Below are positions 42,925 through 51,891 of a DNA stretch of 64,000 nt, piece after piece; the first letter of the stretch is position 1, and every line of letters begins with the position of its first letter. A program made the position numbers and the translations under genes. The notes under the pieces are model-generated. The model was not told the DNA's origin. It was given only the letters and a program-made list of their open reading frames with translations, and did not search any database. The stretch is from contig NZ_JAQUVG010000001.1 of NCBI RefSeq assembly GCF_028693495.1, forward strand, positions 1 through 64,000, written 5' to 3'. The DNA comes from Zoogloea sp. (GTDB taxonomy: Bacteria; Pseudomonadota; Gammaproteobacteria; Burkholderiales; Rhodocyclaceae).

Positions 42925-44139
42925 TTAACCCTTGGCCGCATCGGTGGCGGGCTTGCCCGCAGGTGCGCCACCGGGGGCTGCGGCCTTGGCACCAGGGCCT
43001 TCACCCGGAGCATGGGGGGCGACCGGAGCGCCCGGGCGTGCCTTGATCAGGTTGTCGATGATGACCTTGTCACCCGCCTTCAGTCCGTCCAGGATCACCC
43101 AGTCGGATCCCGCCCAGGGGCCGGTCTTGACCGGCCGCGGCTCGACCTTGTTGTCAGCGCTGGCCAGCATCACCATGGCACCCCTGTCCGTCTGCATGAC
43201 CGCCTGCTGAGGAACCTTGAATACGCCATCCCGCTCGCCGGTGAGCAGGCGTGCCCGCACGAACTGGCCGGGGAGCAGGGCGCCGTCGGGGTTGGCGAAT
43301 TCGGCGCGCAGTTGCACCGTACCCAGGGTCGGGCTGACCTGGCTGGCGGAGAAGTTGAGCTTGCCGCGAATCGGGTAGGTACTGCCGTCGGGGAGGATCA
43401 GTTCGACCCCGCGGACCTTATTCGGCTTGAAGCGGCCGTCAGGGGTGGCAGCGTTGAGTTCTGCATCCGAGAGGCTGAAGCGCACCCACATCGGGTTGAG
43501 CTGGACCACGGTGGTCACCAGGCCATTGACACTGACCAGGTTGCCTTCGGAAATGGCTGCACGGCCGGTGGTGCCCGCCACCGGGGCAGTAACGGTGGAC
43601 CACTGGAGATTCAGTTCCGCCTGACGCAGGGCGGCATCGGCGGCCTGTACCGCCGCCACGGCGGCGGTCTTGTCGGAGGCGGCCGTGTCGTACTCCCGCT
43701 GGCTGATGGCCTGCTCGGCAAGCAGGCCCTTGAGGCGTGCGGCTTCCCGCTCGGCTTGTTCGCCCCGTGCCCTGGACTGGGCCAGATTGGCTCGGGCCTG
43801 GGCTACGGCCACCTCGAAGGGGGCCCGGTCCAGCTGGAACAGGGGCTGGCCGGCCTTGACGGCCGCGCCTTCGTCATAAAGGCGCTTGATCACGATGCCG
43901 CCAACCCGGGCCCGGATCTCTACCTCGCGTGCGCCCTCGGTCTGGGCGACTGCCTCGACGCTGGTGGCCACCCGGGTGGGTTGCATCTCGAGGACGGTGA
44001 CGGGCATGGCCTGCATGGGGGGGGGGCCGCCTGCCTGCTGATCCTTGCCGGAACAGGCGGAAAGTACGGTGGCGGCAAGCACGAGCGCCGGCAGGGATGC
44101 CCGCAGGGAATGGGGTTGAGGGGGGCGATGCACAATCAC
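42925..44139 (-). CDS. RND efflux periplasmic adaptor (AcrA/MexA family)
   Basis: A 404-residue membrane-fusion lipoprotein linking pump and outer-membrane channel. The signal peptide ends in LSAC. The lipoyl/hairpin region (IRARVGGIVIKRLYDEGAAVKAGQPLFQLD) and beta-barrel segments are clear. I choose the GTG at 44139 because GGAGG lies six bases upstream and the peptide then begins as a signal sequence. The ATG at 44181 would add 14 residues, has no ribosome-binding site and starts close to the operator. Regulated in all likelihood by the divergent TetR gene. Confidence 0.92.
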   Translation of the reverse strand: MIVHRPPQPHSLRASLPALVLAATVLSACSGKDQQAGGPPPMQAMPVTVLEMQPTRVATSVEAVAQTEGAREVEIRARVGGIVIKRLYDEGAAVKAGQPLFQLDRAPFEVAVAQARANLAQSRARGEQAEREAARLKGLLAEQAISQREYDTAASDKTAAVAAVQAADAALRQAELNLQWSTVTAPVAGTTGRAAISEGNLVSVNGLVTTVVQLNPMWVRFSLSDAELNAATPDGRFKPNKVRGVELILPDGSTYPIRGKLNFSASQVSPTLGTVQLRAEFANPDGALLPGQFVRARLLTGERDGVFKVPQQAVMQTDRGAMVMLASADNKVEPRPVKTGPWAGSDWVILDGLKAGDKVIIDNLIKARPGAPVAPHAPGEGPGAKAAAPGGAPAGKPATDAAKG

Positions 44140-44183
44140 GGGTGGCCTCCGGGGCTGGATTTTTAGAGGTTGTTGGGGCATAG

Positions 44184-44207
44184 TTTATACATTCATGAAC
44201 GTATGTA
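44184..44207. promoter_or_regulatory. AcrR-type operator in the divergent pump/regulator promoter
   Basis: TATACATTCATGAACGTATG is an imperfect dyad centred on TTCATGAA, 9 of 12 positions symmetrical. It closely resembles the E. coli AcrR operator, whose half sites are TACATACA and TGTATGTA. It lies between the adaptor gene start and the TetR gene start, where repression of both would be expected. Confidence 0.65.
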
Positions 44208-44247
44208 AAGTTTTTTGCCGGATTTTCTCTGATTGGATTTATGTCAA

Positions 44248-44853
44248 ATGGTTCGCAGGACTAAGGAAGACGCGGAGGTCACGCGGCGTCACATCATTGA
44301 TGCCGCACGCAGGGTGTTCCTCGAGTGCGGGGTCAGTCACACCACCCTGGAGAAGATCGCGGTGGCTGCCGGGGTGACCCGCGGGGCGGTGTATTGGCAC
44401 TTTCGCAACAAGACCGAGCTGTTCTTCGCGATGCGCGACCAGGCCATCCTGCCCTTTGTGGACCGGGTGCTGTTCAACGAGGGGGATGAAGACCCGCTGC
44501 TGGGCATCGAGACCGCCCTGCGGGAGATCATTCATGTGCTGACCGACCAGGATCACACCCGGGAGACCCTCGAGATCGTCATATTCAAATGCGAATACGT
44601 GGGAGAGTTCAGTCCGATGATGCACTGTACCTCCGGGCAGCTGGACTTCCTGGTGAAGCTGGCGGATGCCTACCGGAGGGCCCACGAAAAGGGTCTGGTG
44701 CGCTCGGCGCCCGCTCCCGATGAGCTTGCCCGCGATACCTTTCTTTTTGTGGGAGGGCTCGTCAAGCACTGGCTGGCAGCTCGTCCCGATGAATGTTTCC
44801 GGACTGATGCGATGAGCTTGATCCGGACCCACATTGCCCTGAGGCGTGCCTGA
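44248..44853 (+). CDS. TetR-family regulator of the RND pump (AcrR/TtgR-like)
   Basis: A 201-residue repressor. The N-terminus MVRRTKEDAEVTRRHIIDAARRVF and the helix-turn-helix TTLEKIAVAAGVTRGAVYWHF are typical of AcrR/TtgR/MtrR regulators, as is the C-terminal ligand domain length. It is divergent from the adaptor gene with an AcrR-like operator between them, so it should repress the pump operon and itself until a hydrophobic ligand binds. The start at 44248 matches the family; a TTG-started frame five codons longer is unlikely. Confidence 0.92.
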   Translation: MVRRTKEDAEVTRRHIIDAARRVFLECGVSHTTLEKIAVAAGVTRGAVYWHFRNKTELFFAMRDQAILPFVDRVLFNEGDEDPLLGIETALREIIHVLTDQDHTRETLEIVIFKCEYVGEFSPMMHCTSGQLDFLVKLADAYRRAHEKGLVRSAPAPDELARDTFLFVGGLVKHWLAARPDECFRTDAMSLIRTHIALRRA

Positions 44854-44970
44854 CGGCGGGATCGCCCACTGCATCGTTTTGTGCAGAGCAGCATTTCAGC
44901 GGATTCTCTCCGGATCTGAAAATTTGAAAAACAGGTGCTTGGCAGCCTCAAAGTTTCCGAGTAATCTTGC

Positions 44971-45000
44971 AAAAAAAACGAGCTAGACGGTTTTTTACGT
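44971..45000 (+). promoter_or_regulatory. shared upstream motif, copy A (before the first DUF1302 gene)
   Basis: AAAACGAGCTAGACGGTTTT (within 44975-44996) aligns with AAAACGAACAAGGCTGTTTT at 59659 and with a related dyad near 63730. General form ACrArC-N6-GTTT. It lies about 80 bases before the GTG of the DUF1302 gene. Probably the operator of a regulator encoded elsewhere. Confidence 0.45.
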
Positions 45001-45078
45001 AGGCTGCAAAAAAGAGTGGGAGCCGGGAGGGTGGTGTGACCGGTGACCTCAGACGCAATACACCGGAGGAGTTAAAGA

Positions 45079-46704
45079 GTGAACAAACAATCAGCACCGG
45101 AAGGCCGTGCCCGCCGCTCGGTCGTGGTCGTTGCCGCCGCCCTGGCGGCCCTGGCTGCAGGCAATGCATCTGCGTTCAAGATCGAGACCGGCGATCCGGA
45201 TATCGAGGTCCGCTGGGACAATACCGTAAAGTACAACGTCGGTATGCGGATGCAGGAGCGGGATTCCGCCCTGCACAACAGTGCCACGTACAGTTCGGGC
45301 AACCACAAGTTCAGCAAGGGTGACATCGTCACCAACCGGGTGGACGTGCTCTCCGAGCTGGACGTGGTCATCAAGCAGCGCTTTGGTGCCCGCATCTCCG
45401 GCATGGCCTGGTATGACGCTGCCTACAACGACAAGGAAGAGACCAATCCGAACAACATCGTCGGCGGTCACAACTTCTATCCTGGTGGACGTTACTCCGA
45501 TACGGTCAAGCGCTATTACTCCCGTTCCGGTGAATTGCTCGATGCCTTCATCTTCGGCCGGCTCGACGTGGCGGATGTGCCCATCAACGTGAAGTTCGGT
45601 CGGCACACCAACTACTGGGGTGAATCCCTGTTCTCGCCGATTCACGGTGTCTCCTACTCCCAGGGGCCGGTGGATTTCCGCAAAGCGCTGGCGACGCCGG
45701 GCATTGAGGCGAAGGAATTGTTCCTCCCCCTCAACCAGCTGTCGGCCCAGGCCCAGCTCAACGACACCGTCTCGGTGGCCGCCCAGTACTTCCTGGAGTG
45801 GGCGCCTTACCGTCTGCCTGAAGGCGGTACCTATCTGGCCGGCTTCGACTTCCCCTTCGCCGGCGGCACCGTCCTGCCCGGCAATGTCCCCTACCTGGGG
45901 AACCGGCATGACAAGAAGCCGGGCAATCGGGGCAGCTGGGGCATCAATACCAAGATCACTCCGGAATGGGCTCAGGCCACCATTGGCCTTTACTACCGCC
46001 AGTTTGACGACAAGATCCCGACCATCCTCGCTGGCTCGTCAGGCTTGTACAACGCCTACGCGGAGGATGTCCGCCTGTGGGGCGTGAGTGTCTCCAAGCA
46101 GCTCGCCGGGATTGCCTTCGGTGCCGAAATCGTGCGGCGGGACAATGGCGCGCTGGCCACCCAGTCCGGGGCCAGCCAGATCGCCCGCGGCTCCACTTGG
46201 CACGGTCTGCTCAATGCGCTGGCCTATGTGGGCAAGACTCCCCTGTTTGATTCCGCCACCCTGTCGGCGGAGTTCTCCTACAGCCGGCTGGCCAATGCCG
46301 ACCGCAGCACCCAGAGTGTTTTCAATCACGAAAAACACAATCCTGCTTGTTTGGGTAACAAGATGGATGGCTGTGCCACCGATTCTGCTTACGGCATCTC
46401 CGCCACCTTCACCCCGACCTGGTTCCAGGCCCTGCCCAGCGTGGATATCACCCTTCCGATCCACTACGACATTGGCCTGAAGGGCAACTCTCCGGTGCCT
46501 TTTGGCGGTAACGAGAACAGCGGCACCTGGAGCATCGGGGTTGGTGCGGATTACAAGGCCAAGTACAAGTTCGATCTGGCCTACACCAACTACTTCGGCA
46601 ATTACGTGCGGGATCCGCTGACCAACACGGTCGCGGTTGCCAACGGCAACGGTTATACCAATGACCGCAACTGGCTGTCCTTCACGTTCAAGACCACCTT
46701 CTAA
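45079..46704 (+). CDS. DUF1302 outer-membrane protein (copy 1)
   Basis: A 541-residue protein with a signal peptide cut near ASAF, then a beta-strand-rich sequence ending in aromatic LSFTFKTTF, typical of an outer-membrane barrel. DUF1302 proteins accompany DUF1329 proteins in clusters for hydrophobic substrates such as steroids, terpenes and aromatics, where uptake across the outer membrane is proposed. Start: GTG with GGAGGAG upstream. It is clearly paralogous to the protein at 60061 (FKIETGDPDIEVRWDNT against FEIETGNPDVKIRWDNT; same length). First gene of a DUF1302-DUF1329-YCF48-RND operon. Confidence 0.88.
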   Translation: MNKQSAPEGRARRSVVVVAAALAALAAGNASAFKIETGDPDIEVRWDNTVKYNVGMRMQERDSALHNSATYSSGNHKFSKGDIVTNRVDVLSELDVVIKQRFGARISGMAWYDAAYNDKEETNPNNIVGGHNFYPGGRYSDTVKRYYSRSGELLDAFIFGRLDVADVPINVKFGRHTNYWGESLFSPIHGVSYSQGPVDFRKALATPGIEAKELFLPLNQLSAQAQLNDTVSVAAQYFLEWAPYRLPEGGTYLAGFDFPFAGGTVLPGNVPYLGNRHDKKPGNRGSWGINTKITPEWAQATIGLYYRQFDDKIPTILAGSSGLYNAYAEDVRLWGVSVSKQLAGIAFGAEIVRRDNGALATQSGASQIARGSTWHGLLNALAYVGKTPLFDSATLSAEFSYSRLANADRSTQSVFNHEKHNPACLGNKMDGCATDSAYGISATFTPTWFQALPSVDITLPIHYDIGLKGNSPVPFGGNENSGTWSIGVGADYKAKYKFDLAYTNYFGNYVRDPLTNTVAVANGNGYTNDRNWLSFTFKTTF

Positions 46705-46725
46705 GCATCCGGCAGGAGATAAGGC

Positions 46726-48102
46726 ATGAAAAACAACGTTCGCACCCTGGTCGCAGTGGCTGTCGCCTCGACCTTTTCCCTTTCCGCCCTCGCTGCCGTA
46801 ACTGCCGATGAGGCCAAGCAGTTGGGGTCAACCCTGTTGCCCTGGGGCGCCGAAAAGGCCGGCAACAAGGAAGGCACGATCCCGGCCTACACCGGCCCGG
46901 CCAAGGTGCCCGCCAGTTACGATCCGAAAAACCCCAAGTACCGTCCTGATCCTTTCGCCAACGAGAAGCCCCTGTTCTCCATCGACGCGAAGAACATGGA
47001 CAAGTACGCGGACAAGCTCGCCGATGGCACCAAGGCGATGATGAAGAAGTACCCCAACTACCGCATCGACGTTTATCAGACCCACCGCACCGCCCATTAT
47101 CCCAAGTACTACCTGGATAACAGCCTGAAGAATGCGACCGCCTGCAAGACCATCAACAATGGCCTGCAGCTGGAGGGCTGTTATGCGGGCATCCCGTTCC
47201 CGATTCCCAAGACCGGCAACGAGGTGATGTGGAACCGCCTGTTCAAGTTCGACGGTTTTGCGCTCATGTCCGAGGGCATGACCGGCACGGTGGTGGATAC
47301 CCAGGGTAACCAGACGACCACCGGTATCGGGACCATGTACATTCAGTACCCGATCTTCGATCCCAAGCGCACCACCCCGATCACTGCGGACGAACCCTAC
47401 GAGAAGATCCGTGTGGACTACCATGACCCGGCCCGCAAGGCGGGTGAGAAGCTGGTCGTGCATGACTCCATCGACATGGTGAATATCGGTCGCCGTGCCT
47501 GGTCTTACCTCCCTGGCCAGCGCCGCGTGAAGCTGTCGCCGGACATCGCCTACGATACGCCCAGCCCCACCGGCGGTGGCGCCGGTACGGTGGATGAGGC
47601 AGCGGTCTTCTACGGTGCCCTGGACCGCTACAACTTCAAGTTGCTGGGTAAAAAGGAGTTGTACATCCCCTACAACACCTACAAGGCGCGGGATCCCAAG
47701 CAGTGCCCCAACTCCGTGTCCTTCAAGACCAAGAACTTCATGAACCCCGATTGCGTGCGTTGGGAATTGCACCGGGTCTGGGTGGTTGAAGCCACCCTCA
47801 AGGAAGGCAAGCGTCACGTCTATCCTCGTCGCGTGATGTACTGGGATGAAGACATGCCGGGCATGGGCCTTGGTGAAGGCTACGATTCTGCCGGCCAGAT
47901 CTATCGGGTAACCCATACCCTGCCCATCGCCTTCTATGAGGCTCCGGGACACAGCACCGACGAATGGGTTACGTCTGACCTGGCCACTGGCAACTATGCC
48001 CGTCAGCAGAACGTGACGGACACCGGCGGCTGGGTGATCACCGAACCCAAGCCCAACAATTTCTTCAGCTCTGAAGCCCTGGCGGGCGGCGGCATCCGCT
48101 AA
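46726..48102 (+). CDS. DUF1329 periplasmic/outer-membrane-associated protein (copy 1)
   Basis: A 458-residue secreted protein with signal peptide (cleavage near ALAA). Family blocks include PAYTGPAKVPASYDPKNP, GIPFPIPKTGNEVMWN, RRAWSYLPGQRRVKLSPD and VRWELHRVWVVEATLKEGKR. The fold is LolB/outer-membrane-lipoprotein-sorting-like, so binding of a hydrophobic ligand in the periplasm is proposed. It lies 21 bases after its DUF1302 partner and is paralogous to the protein at 61734, with long identical segments. Confidence 0.88.
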   Translation: MKNNVRTLVAVAVASTFSLSALAAVTADEAKQLGSTLLPWGAEKAGNKEGTIPAYTGPAKVPASYDPKNPKYRPDPFANEKPLFSIDAKNMDKYADKLADGTKAMMKKYPNYRIDVYQTHRTAHYPKYYLDNSLKNATACKTINNGLQLEGCYAGIPFPIPKTGNEVMWNRLFKFDGFALMSEGMTGTVVDTQGNQTTTGIGTMYIQYPIFDPKRTTPITADEPYEKIRVDYHDPARKAGEKLVVHDSIDMVNIGRRAWSYLPGQRRVKLSPDIAYDTPSPTGGGAGTVDEAAVFYGALDRYNFKLLGKKELYIPYNTYKARDPKQCPNSVSFKTKNFMNPDCVRWELHRVWVVEATLKEGKRHVYPRRVMYWDEDMPGMGLGEGYDSAGQIYRVTHTLPIAFYEAPGHSTDEWVTSDLATGNYARQQNVTDTGGWVITEPKPNNFFSSEALAGGGIR

Positions 48103-48117
48103 GCAGGATGACGTCCT

Positions 48118-48143
48118 GCGGATACCCGGTTCCGGGTATCCGC
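48118..48143 (+). terminator. 12-bp perfect hairpin between DUF1329 and YCF48-like genes
   Basis: GCGGATACCCGG and its complement flank a TT loop, overlapping a smaller GCAGGA/TCCTGC stem just upstream. No T-run follows. Because the next gene is in the same direction with its own Shine-Dalgarno, this probably attenuates or stabilises the mRNA, giving more porin than RND protein. Confidence 0.5.
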
Positions 48144-48191
48144 CCTGTGCCGGCCTTCGCCGGTGAATCCAATCGGAGGAAGGAGAACAGC

Positions 48192-49250
48192 ATGCCTATA
48201 AAAAAAATGGCAGGAGTCGTCACGGCCCTGCTGATGGCAAGTATCACCCCGGCAGGGTCCGCCCTTGCCTTTGAAAATCCCATCCACTCACCGGCGATCC
48301 AGACCCGTCTGGGTGCCACCAGTGCCCTGCTGGGCGCTGCCACTGCAGGTTCGCGGCTGGTCGCCGTAGGCCTGCGCGGCCTGATCATCTACTCCGACGA
48401 TGCGGGTGCCAGCTGGAAGCAGGCTGCCGTGCCCACTCAGGTGGACCTGGTCGCAGTCAGTTTCCCGTCCGACAAGAAGGGCTGGGCGGTGGGGCACGGT
48501 GGCGTGGTGCTCAACACGACGGATGGTGGTGCTACCTGGGCCCGTCAGCTCGACGGTGTCCAGGCCGCCGAACTGGCCATCAAGCACTACCAGGCCTCCA
48601 GCCACCCGAATGCAGCCGTCCTCGTGGAGCGTGAGCAGAGCCTCAAGGCCGGCGGGGGAACCCAGCCCTTCCTGGATGTGTATTTCGAGAGCGAGAGCAC
48701 GGGATACGTGGTGGGAACCTTCAACCGGCTGTTCCGCACCGAGGACGGTGGCAAGACCTGGACCCCGTGGATGGAGCGTACCGAGAACCCGGGCGAGCTC
48801 CACTTCTACAGCATCCGCGGGCGGGACGGCAGCCTCTACCTGACGGGCGAGCAGGGGGCGGTCTGGCGCTACGACGCTGCCCAGCAACGTTTCGTGCTGG
48901 CGGCGACACCCTATAACGGCACCCTCTTCGGGCTGGTCGTTCCGGATGCAAACACCGTCATTGCCTTTGGCATGCGTGGCAGCCTCTATCGCAGCGGTGA
49001 TCAGGGGCGGACCTGGGAAAAGGCCTCCCTGGGCACGCCGTCCGGAATCACCGGCGGCAGCGTGCTGCCTGGTGGTGAAGTGCTGCTGATCACCCAGGCC
49101 GGTGCCGTAACCCTCAGCCGGGACGGCGGCAAAAGCTTCCAGCCCATCAAGACCAGTCGTCCGATGGCGTACTTCGGTGTTGCCCCCACGAAGGACAAGC
49201 GGATCGTCCTCGTCGGTGCCGAAGGTGTGCGCCTCGAGTCCATCCAGTGA
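48192..49250 (+). CDS. YCF48/BNR-repeat secreted beta-propeller protein
   Basis: A 352-residue protein with a signal peptide (cut near ALAF) and repeated photosystem-II-stability-factor-like blades: DDAGASWKQAAVP, TTDGGATWARQL, TEDGGKTWTPWM, SGDQGRTWEKAS and SRDGGKSFQPI. It is probably a periplasmic propeller. In this gene order such proteins lie beside DUF1302/DUF1329 and an RND protein, perhaps as an assembly or adaptor part of the transport complex. Start ATG 48192 with AGGAG six bases upstream. Confidence 0.88.
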   Translation: MPIKKMAGVVTALLMASITPAGSALAFENPIHSPAIQTRLGATSALLGAATAGSRLVAVGLRGLIIYSDDAGASWKQAAVPTQVDLVAVSFPSDKKGWAVGHGGVVLNTTDGGATWARQLDGVQAAELAIKHYQASSHPNAAVLVEREQSLKAGGGTQPFLDVYFESESTGYVVGTFNRLFRTEDGGKTWTPWMERTENPGELHFYSIRGRDGSLYLTGEQGAVWRYDAAQQRFVLAATPYNGTLFGLVVPDANTVIAFGMRGSLYRSGDQGRTWEKASLGTPSGITGGSVLPGGEVLLITQAGAVTLSRDGGKSFQPIKTSRPMAYFGVAPTKDKRIVLVGAEGVRLESIQ

Positions 49251-49293
49251 GCCGGCGTGAGTTGCCTCTCCTGACCAACAGAGTGTGAGTGCC

Positions 49294-51753
49294 ATGGACC
49301 TTAGTCAGAACAACCAGCAGATGGCGGTGATCTCGGATCCCAAGGATTTCGATGAACGCTCCGGCAGCCTGCTTGAACGTCTCATTTTCAACAACCGCTT
49401 GCTGCTGGTGATCGGTTGTCTTTTCATCACCATCTTCTTCGCTTTCCAGATGCGCGAGATGACCGTGAATGCCAGCTTCGACAAGATGCTGCCCCACGGA
49501 CATCCCTACATCACCAACTACCTGGAGAACCGGGAGCAGCTCCGCGGTCTGGGCGATTCGGTCCGGGTCGTCGTCGAGAACCCGAAGGGCGACATCTTCA
49601 ACGCCGACTACCTGGAGACCCTCGCCAAGATCAATGACGAGATCTTCCTGCTGAAGGGCGTCGACCGGGCCTGGATGAAATCCATCTTCACCCCGGTGGT
49701 GCGTTGGGTCGAAGTGACCGAGGAGGGCTTCACCGGTGGCCCGGTGCTGCCCAACGACTACGACGGCTCGGCCAAGTCCATCGAGGATCTGCGCATCAAC
49801 ATCGGTCGCGCGGGTGTGGTGGGCAGCCTGGTGGGCAACAACTACCAGTCGAGCATGATCCAGATTCCCCTGCTGGCCGCCGACGGGGATGGCAAGCCGA
49901 TCAACTACGATGACCTGTCCCGCTCCCTGGAGGAGATCCGCGCCAAGTACGCCAGCGGCCCGGATGCCAAGGTCAACATTTATGTGATTGGTTTTGCCAA
50001 GCTGGCCGGTGACCTGATTGACGGTCTCGAGAAGGTCATGGCCTTCTTCCTGGTTGCCGCAGTCATCGCAACGATCATCATCTACTTTTTCACCCGCTGC
50101 ATGCGCAGCACCCTGCTGGTGCTGTTCTGCTCGCTGGTGGCGGTGATCTGGCAGCTGGGCCTGGTGGTCACCTTTGGGTACGGCATGGACCCGTTCTCGA
50201 TCCTGGTGCCCTTCCTGGTCTTCGCCATCGGCATCAGCCACGGCGCCCAGAAGATGAACGGCATCATGCAGGACGTGGGCCGTGGCACCCACAAGCTGGT
50301 GGCCGCCCGCTATACCTTCCGTCGCCTGTTCCTGGCCGGTCTGACCGCCCTGCTGGCCGATGCGGTCGGTTTTGCGGTGCTGATGGTCATCGACATCCCG
50401 GTGATTCGCGAGCTGGCCCTTACTGCCAGCCTGGGTGTGGCGGTGCTGATTTCCACCAACCTGATCCTGCTGCCGGTGCTGCTGTCCTACGTGGGGGTGT
50501 CGCCCTCCGCGGCGAAGCGCAGCCTCAAGGAAGAGACGGAGGAGATCAAGGGCCGCGGGATGGGCAAGCTGTGGGCCTGCCTGGACCACTTCACCGAGCG
50601 TCGCTGGGCCACCATCGCCATCGTCGCCAGCACCATCATGGGCGTTGCCGGCTTCATCGTCGCCCAGGATCTGAAGATCGGTGACCTGGATGCGGGCGCC
50701 CCCGAGCTGCGGCCGGATTCCCGCTACAACCAGGACAACGCCTTCATCACCGCCAACTACGGCATCTCCAGTGATGTGTTCGCGGTGATGGTGAAGACCC
50801 CGGCAGACAGCTGCCGCTCCTTTGAGACCCTCACCGAGACCGACCGCCTGAGCTGGCACCTGGCCCAGGTGCCTGGCGTGCAGCGGACCGTGTCCCTGGG
50901 TGATACCGTGCGCAACTACACCGCCGGCGGCTTTGAGGGCAACCCGAAGTGGATCACCGTCAGTGACAACCAGGGTCTGATCGACGCTCAGATCGGCAAT
51001 GCGATGAGCTGGAACTCCGAGTTCCTGAACACCCAGTGCTCCCTGATCCCGGTGCTGGCCTTCCTGTCCGACCACAAGGCCGAGACCCTCGACCGGGTGG
51101 TGGCGGCCGCCAGCGAGTTCGCCGAGAAGAACAGCACCGACGATCGCCAGTTCCTGCTCGCCGCCGGCAGCGCCGGGGTGGATGCAGCCACCAACATCGT
51201 GGTGCGTGAAGCCAACCGGACCATGCTGCTCTACGTGTATGCCTCGGTCATCGTGCTGTGTGCGATCACCTTCCGCAGCTGGCGTGCCGTCGTCGTGGCC
51301 GTGCTGCCCCTGGTGCTCACCTCGGTGCTGGCCGAAGCGCTGATGGTCTGGCTGGGCATTGGCGTCAAGGTGGCGACCCTGCCGGTGGTGGCGCTGGGTG
51401 TCGGCATCGGTGTCGATTACGCCCTCTATCTGCTCAGCGTGCAGCTGGCCCAGCAGCGCATGGGCTACTCCCTGGGCGAGGCTTACCAGCGCTCGGTGGC
51501 TTTCACCGGCAAGGTGGTGGCCCTGGTGGGTGTGACCCTGGCTGCCGGCGTGATCACCTGGGCCTGGTCACCGATCAAGTTCCAGGCTGACATGGGCATC
51601 CTGCTGACCTTCATGTTCCTGTGGAACATGCTTGGCGCCCTGATCCTGATCCCGGCCCTGTCCCACTTCCTGCTGCAGGGTGAGACGGCCAAGGACCATA
51701 CCCTTACCCCGGCGGAAAAGGCCCTGTTGCCGGAAGAGGCTCTGCAGGACTGA
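49294..51753 (+). CDS. RND-superfamily exporter/MMPL-like membrane transporter
   Basis: An 819-residue protein with about twelve membrane helices in two sets and two periplasmic loops. The first helix follows SLLERLIFNNRLLLVIGCLF, and the later segments VPFLVFAIGISHGAQKMNG and LPVVALGVGIGVDYALYLLSVQL carry the conserved gly/asp helix-4-type motif. This group (hopanoid/sterol/MMPL-like RND) moves lipids or hydrophobic compounds and lacks AcrB-type docking. Grouped with DUF1302, DUF1329 and YCF48-like genes, it may take part in substrate uptake. The start at 49294 is preferred over GTG 49285; the Shine-Dalgarno is weak. Confidence 0.88.
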   Translation: MDLSQNNQQMAVISDPKDFDERSGSLLERLIFNNRLLLVIGCLFITIFFAFQMREMTVNASFDKMLPHGHPYITNYLENREQLRGLGDSVRVVVENPKGDIFNADYLETLAKINDEIFLLKGVDRAWMKSIFTPVVRWVEVTEEGFTGGPVLPNDYDGSAKSIEDLRINIGRAGVVGSLVGNNYQSSMIQIPLLAADGDGKPINYDDLSRSLEEIRAKYASGPDAKVNIYVIGFAKLAGDLIDGLEKVMAFFLVAAVIATIIIYFFTRCMRSTLLVLFCSLVAVIWQLGLVVTFGYGMDPFSILVPFLVFAIGISHGAQKMNGIMQDVGRGTHKLVAARYTFRRLFLAGLTALLADAVGFAVLMVIDIPVIRELALTASLGVAVLISTNLILLPVLLSYVGVSPSAAKRSLKEETEEIKGRGMGKLWACLDHFTERRWATIAIVASTIMGVAGFIVAQDLKIGDLDAGAPELRPDSRYNQDNAFITANYGISSDVFAVMVKTPADSCRSFETLTETDRLSWHLAQVPGVQRTVSLGDTVRNYTAGGFEGNPKWITVSDNQGLIDAQIGNAMSWNSEFLNTQCSLIPVLAFLSDHKAETLDRVVAAASEFAEKNSTDDRQFLLAAGSAGVDAATNIVVREANRTMLLYVYASVIVLCAITFRSWRAVVVAVLPLVLTSVLAEALMVWLGIGVKVATLPVVALGVGIGVDYALYLLSVQLAQQRMGYSLGEAYQRSVAFTGKVVALVGVTLAAGVITWAWSPIKFQADMGILLTFMFLWNMLGALILIPALSHFLLQGETAKDHTLTPAEKALLPEEALQD

Positions 51754-51768
51754 AACGAGCGTTGCGCA

Positions 51769-51818
51769 CGGACGCCGGGGTGAGCTGCGGTCCCCATTTT
51801 CCCGGCGTCCGCTTTTTA
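51769..51818 (+). terminator. intrinsic terminator after the RND gene
   Basis: CGGACGCCGGG and CCCGGCGTCCG form a perfect 11-bp stem with a 21-base loop, followed by CTTTTTAT. It closes the DUF1302-RND operon 15 bases after its last stop. Confidence 0.85.
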
Positions 51819-51855
51819 TAAAAAAAAGGACTGATTGTTTTGCTTTCGGGCCTCC
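51818..51855 (+). promoter_or_regulatory. shared promoter element, copy D (before the SDR operon)
   Basis: The run contains ATAAAAAAAAGGACTGATTG then TTTTGCTTTCGGGCCTCC. About 28 of 36 positions agree with the element at 59988-60024, including an unbroken TGATTGTTTTG. It sits between the terminator and the first SDR gene (start 51892), so it probably contains promoter and operator of the ten-gene operon. Confidence 0.5.
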
Positions 51856-51891
51856 CGGCCCGCGGCGAGGCAAGCCAAAGGAGGCTGATAG

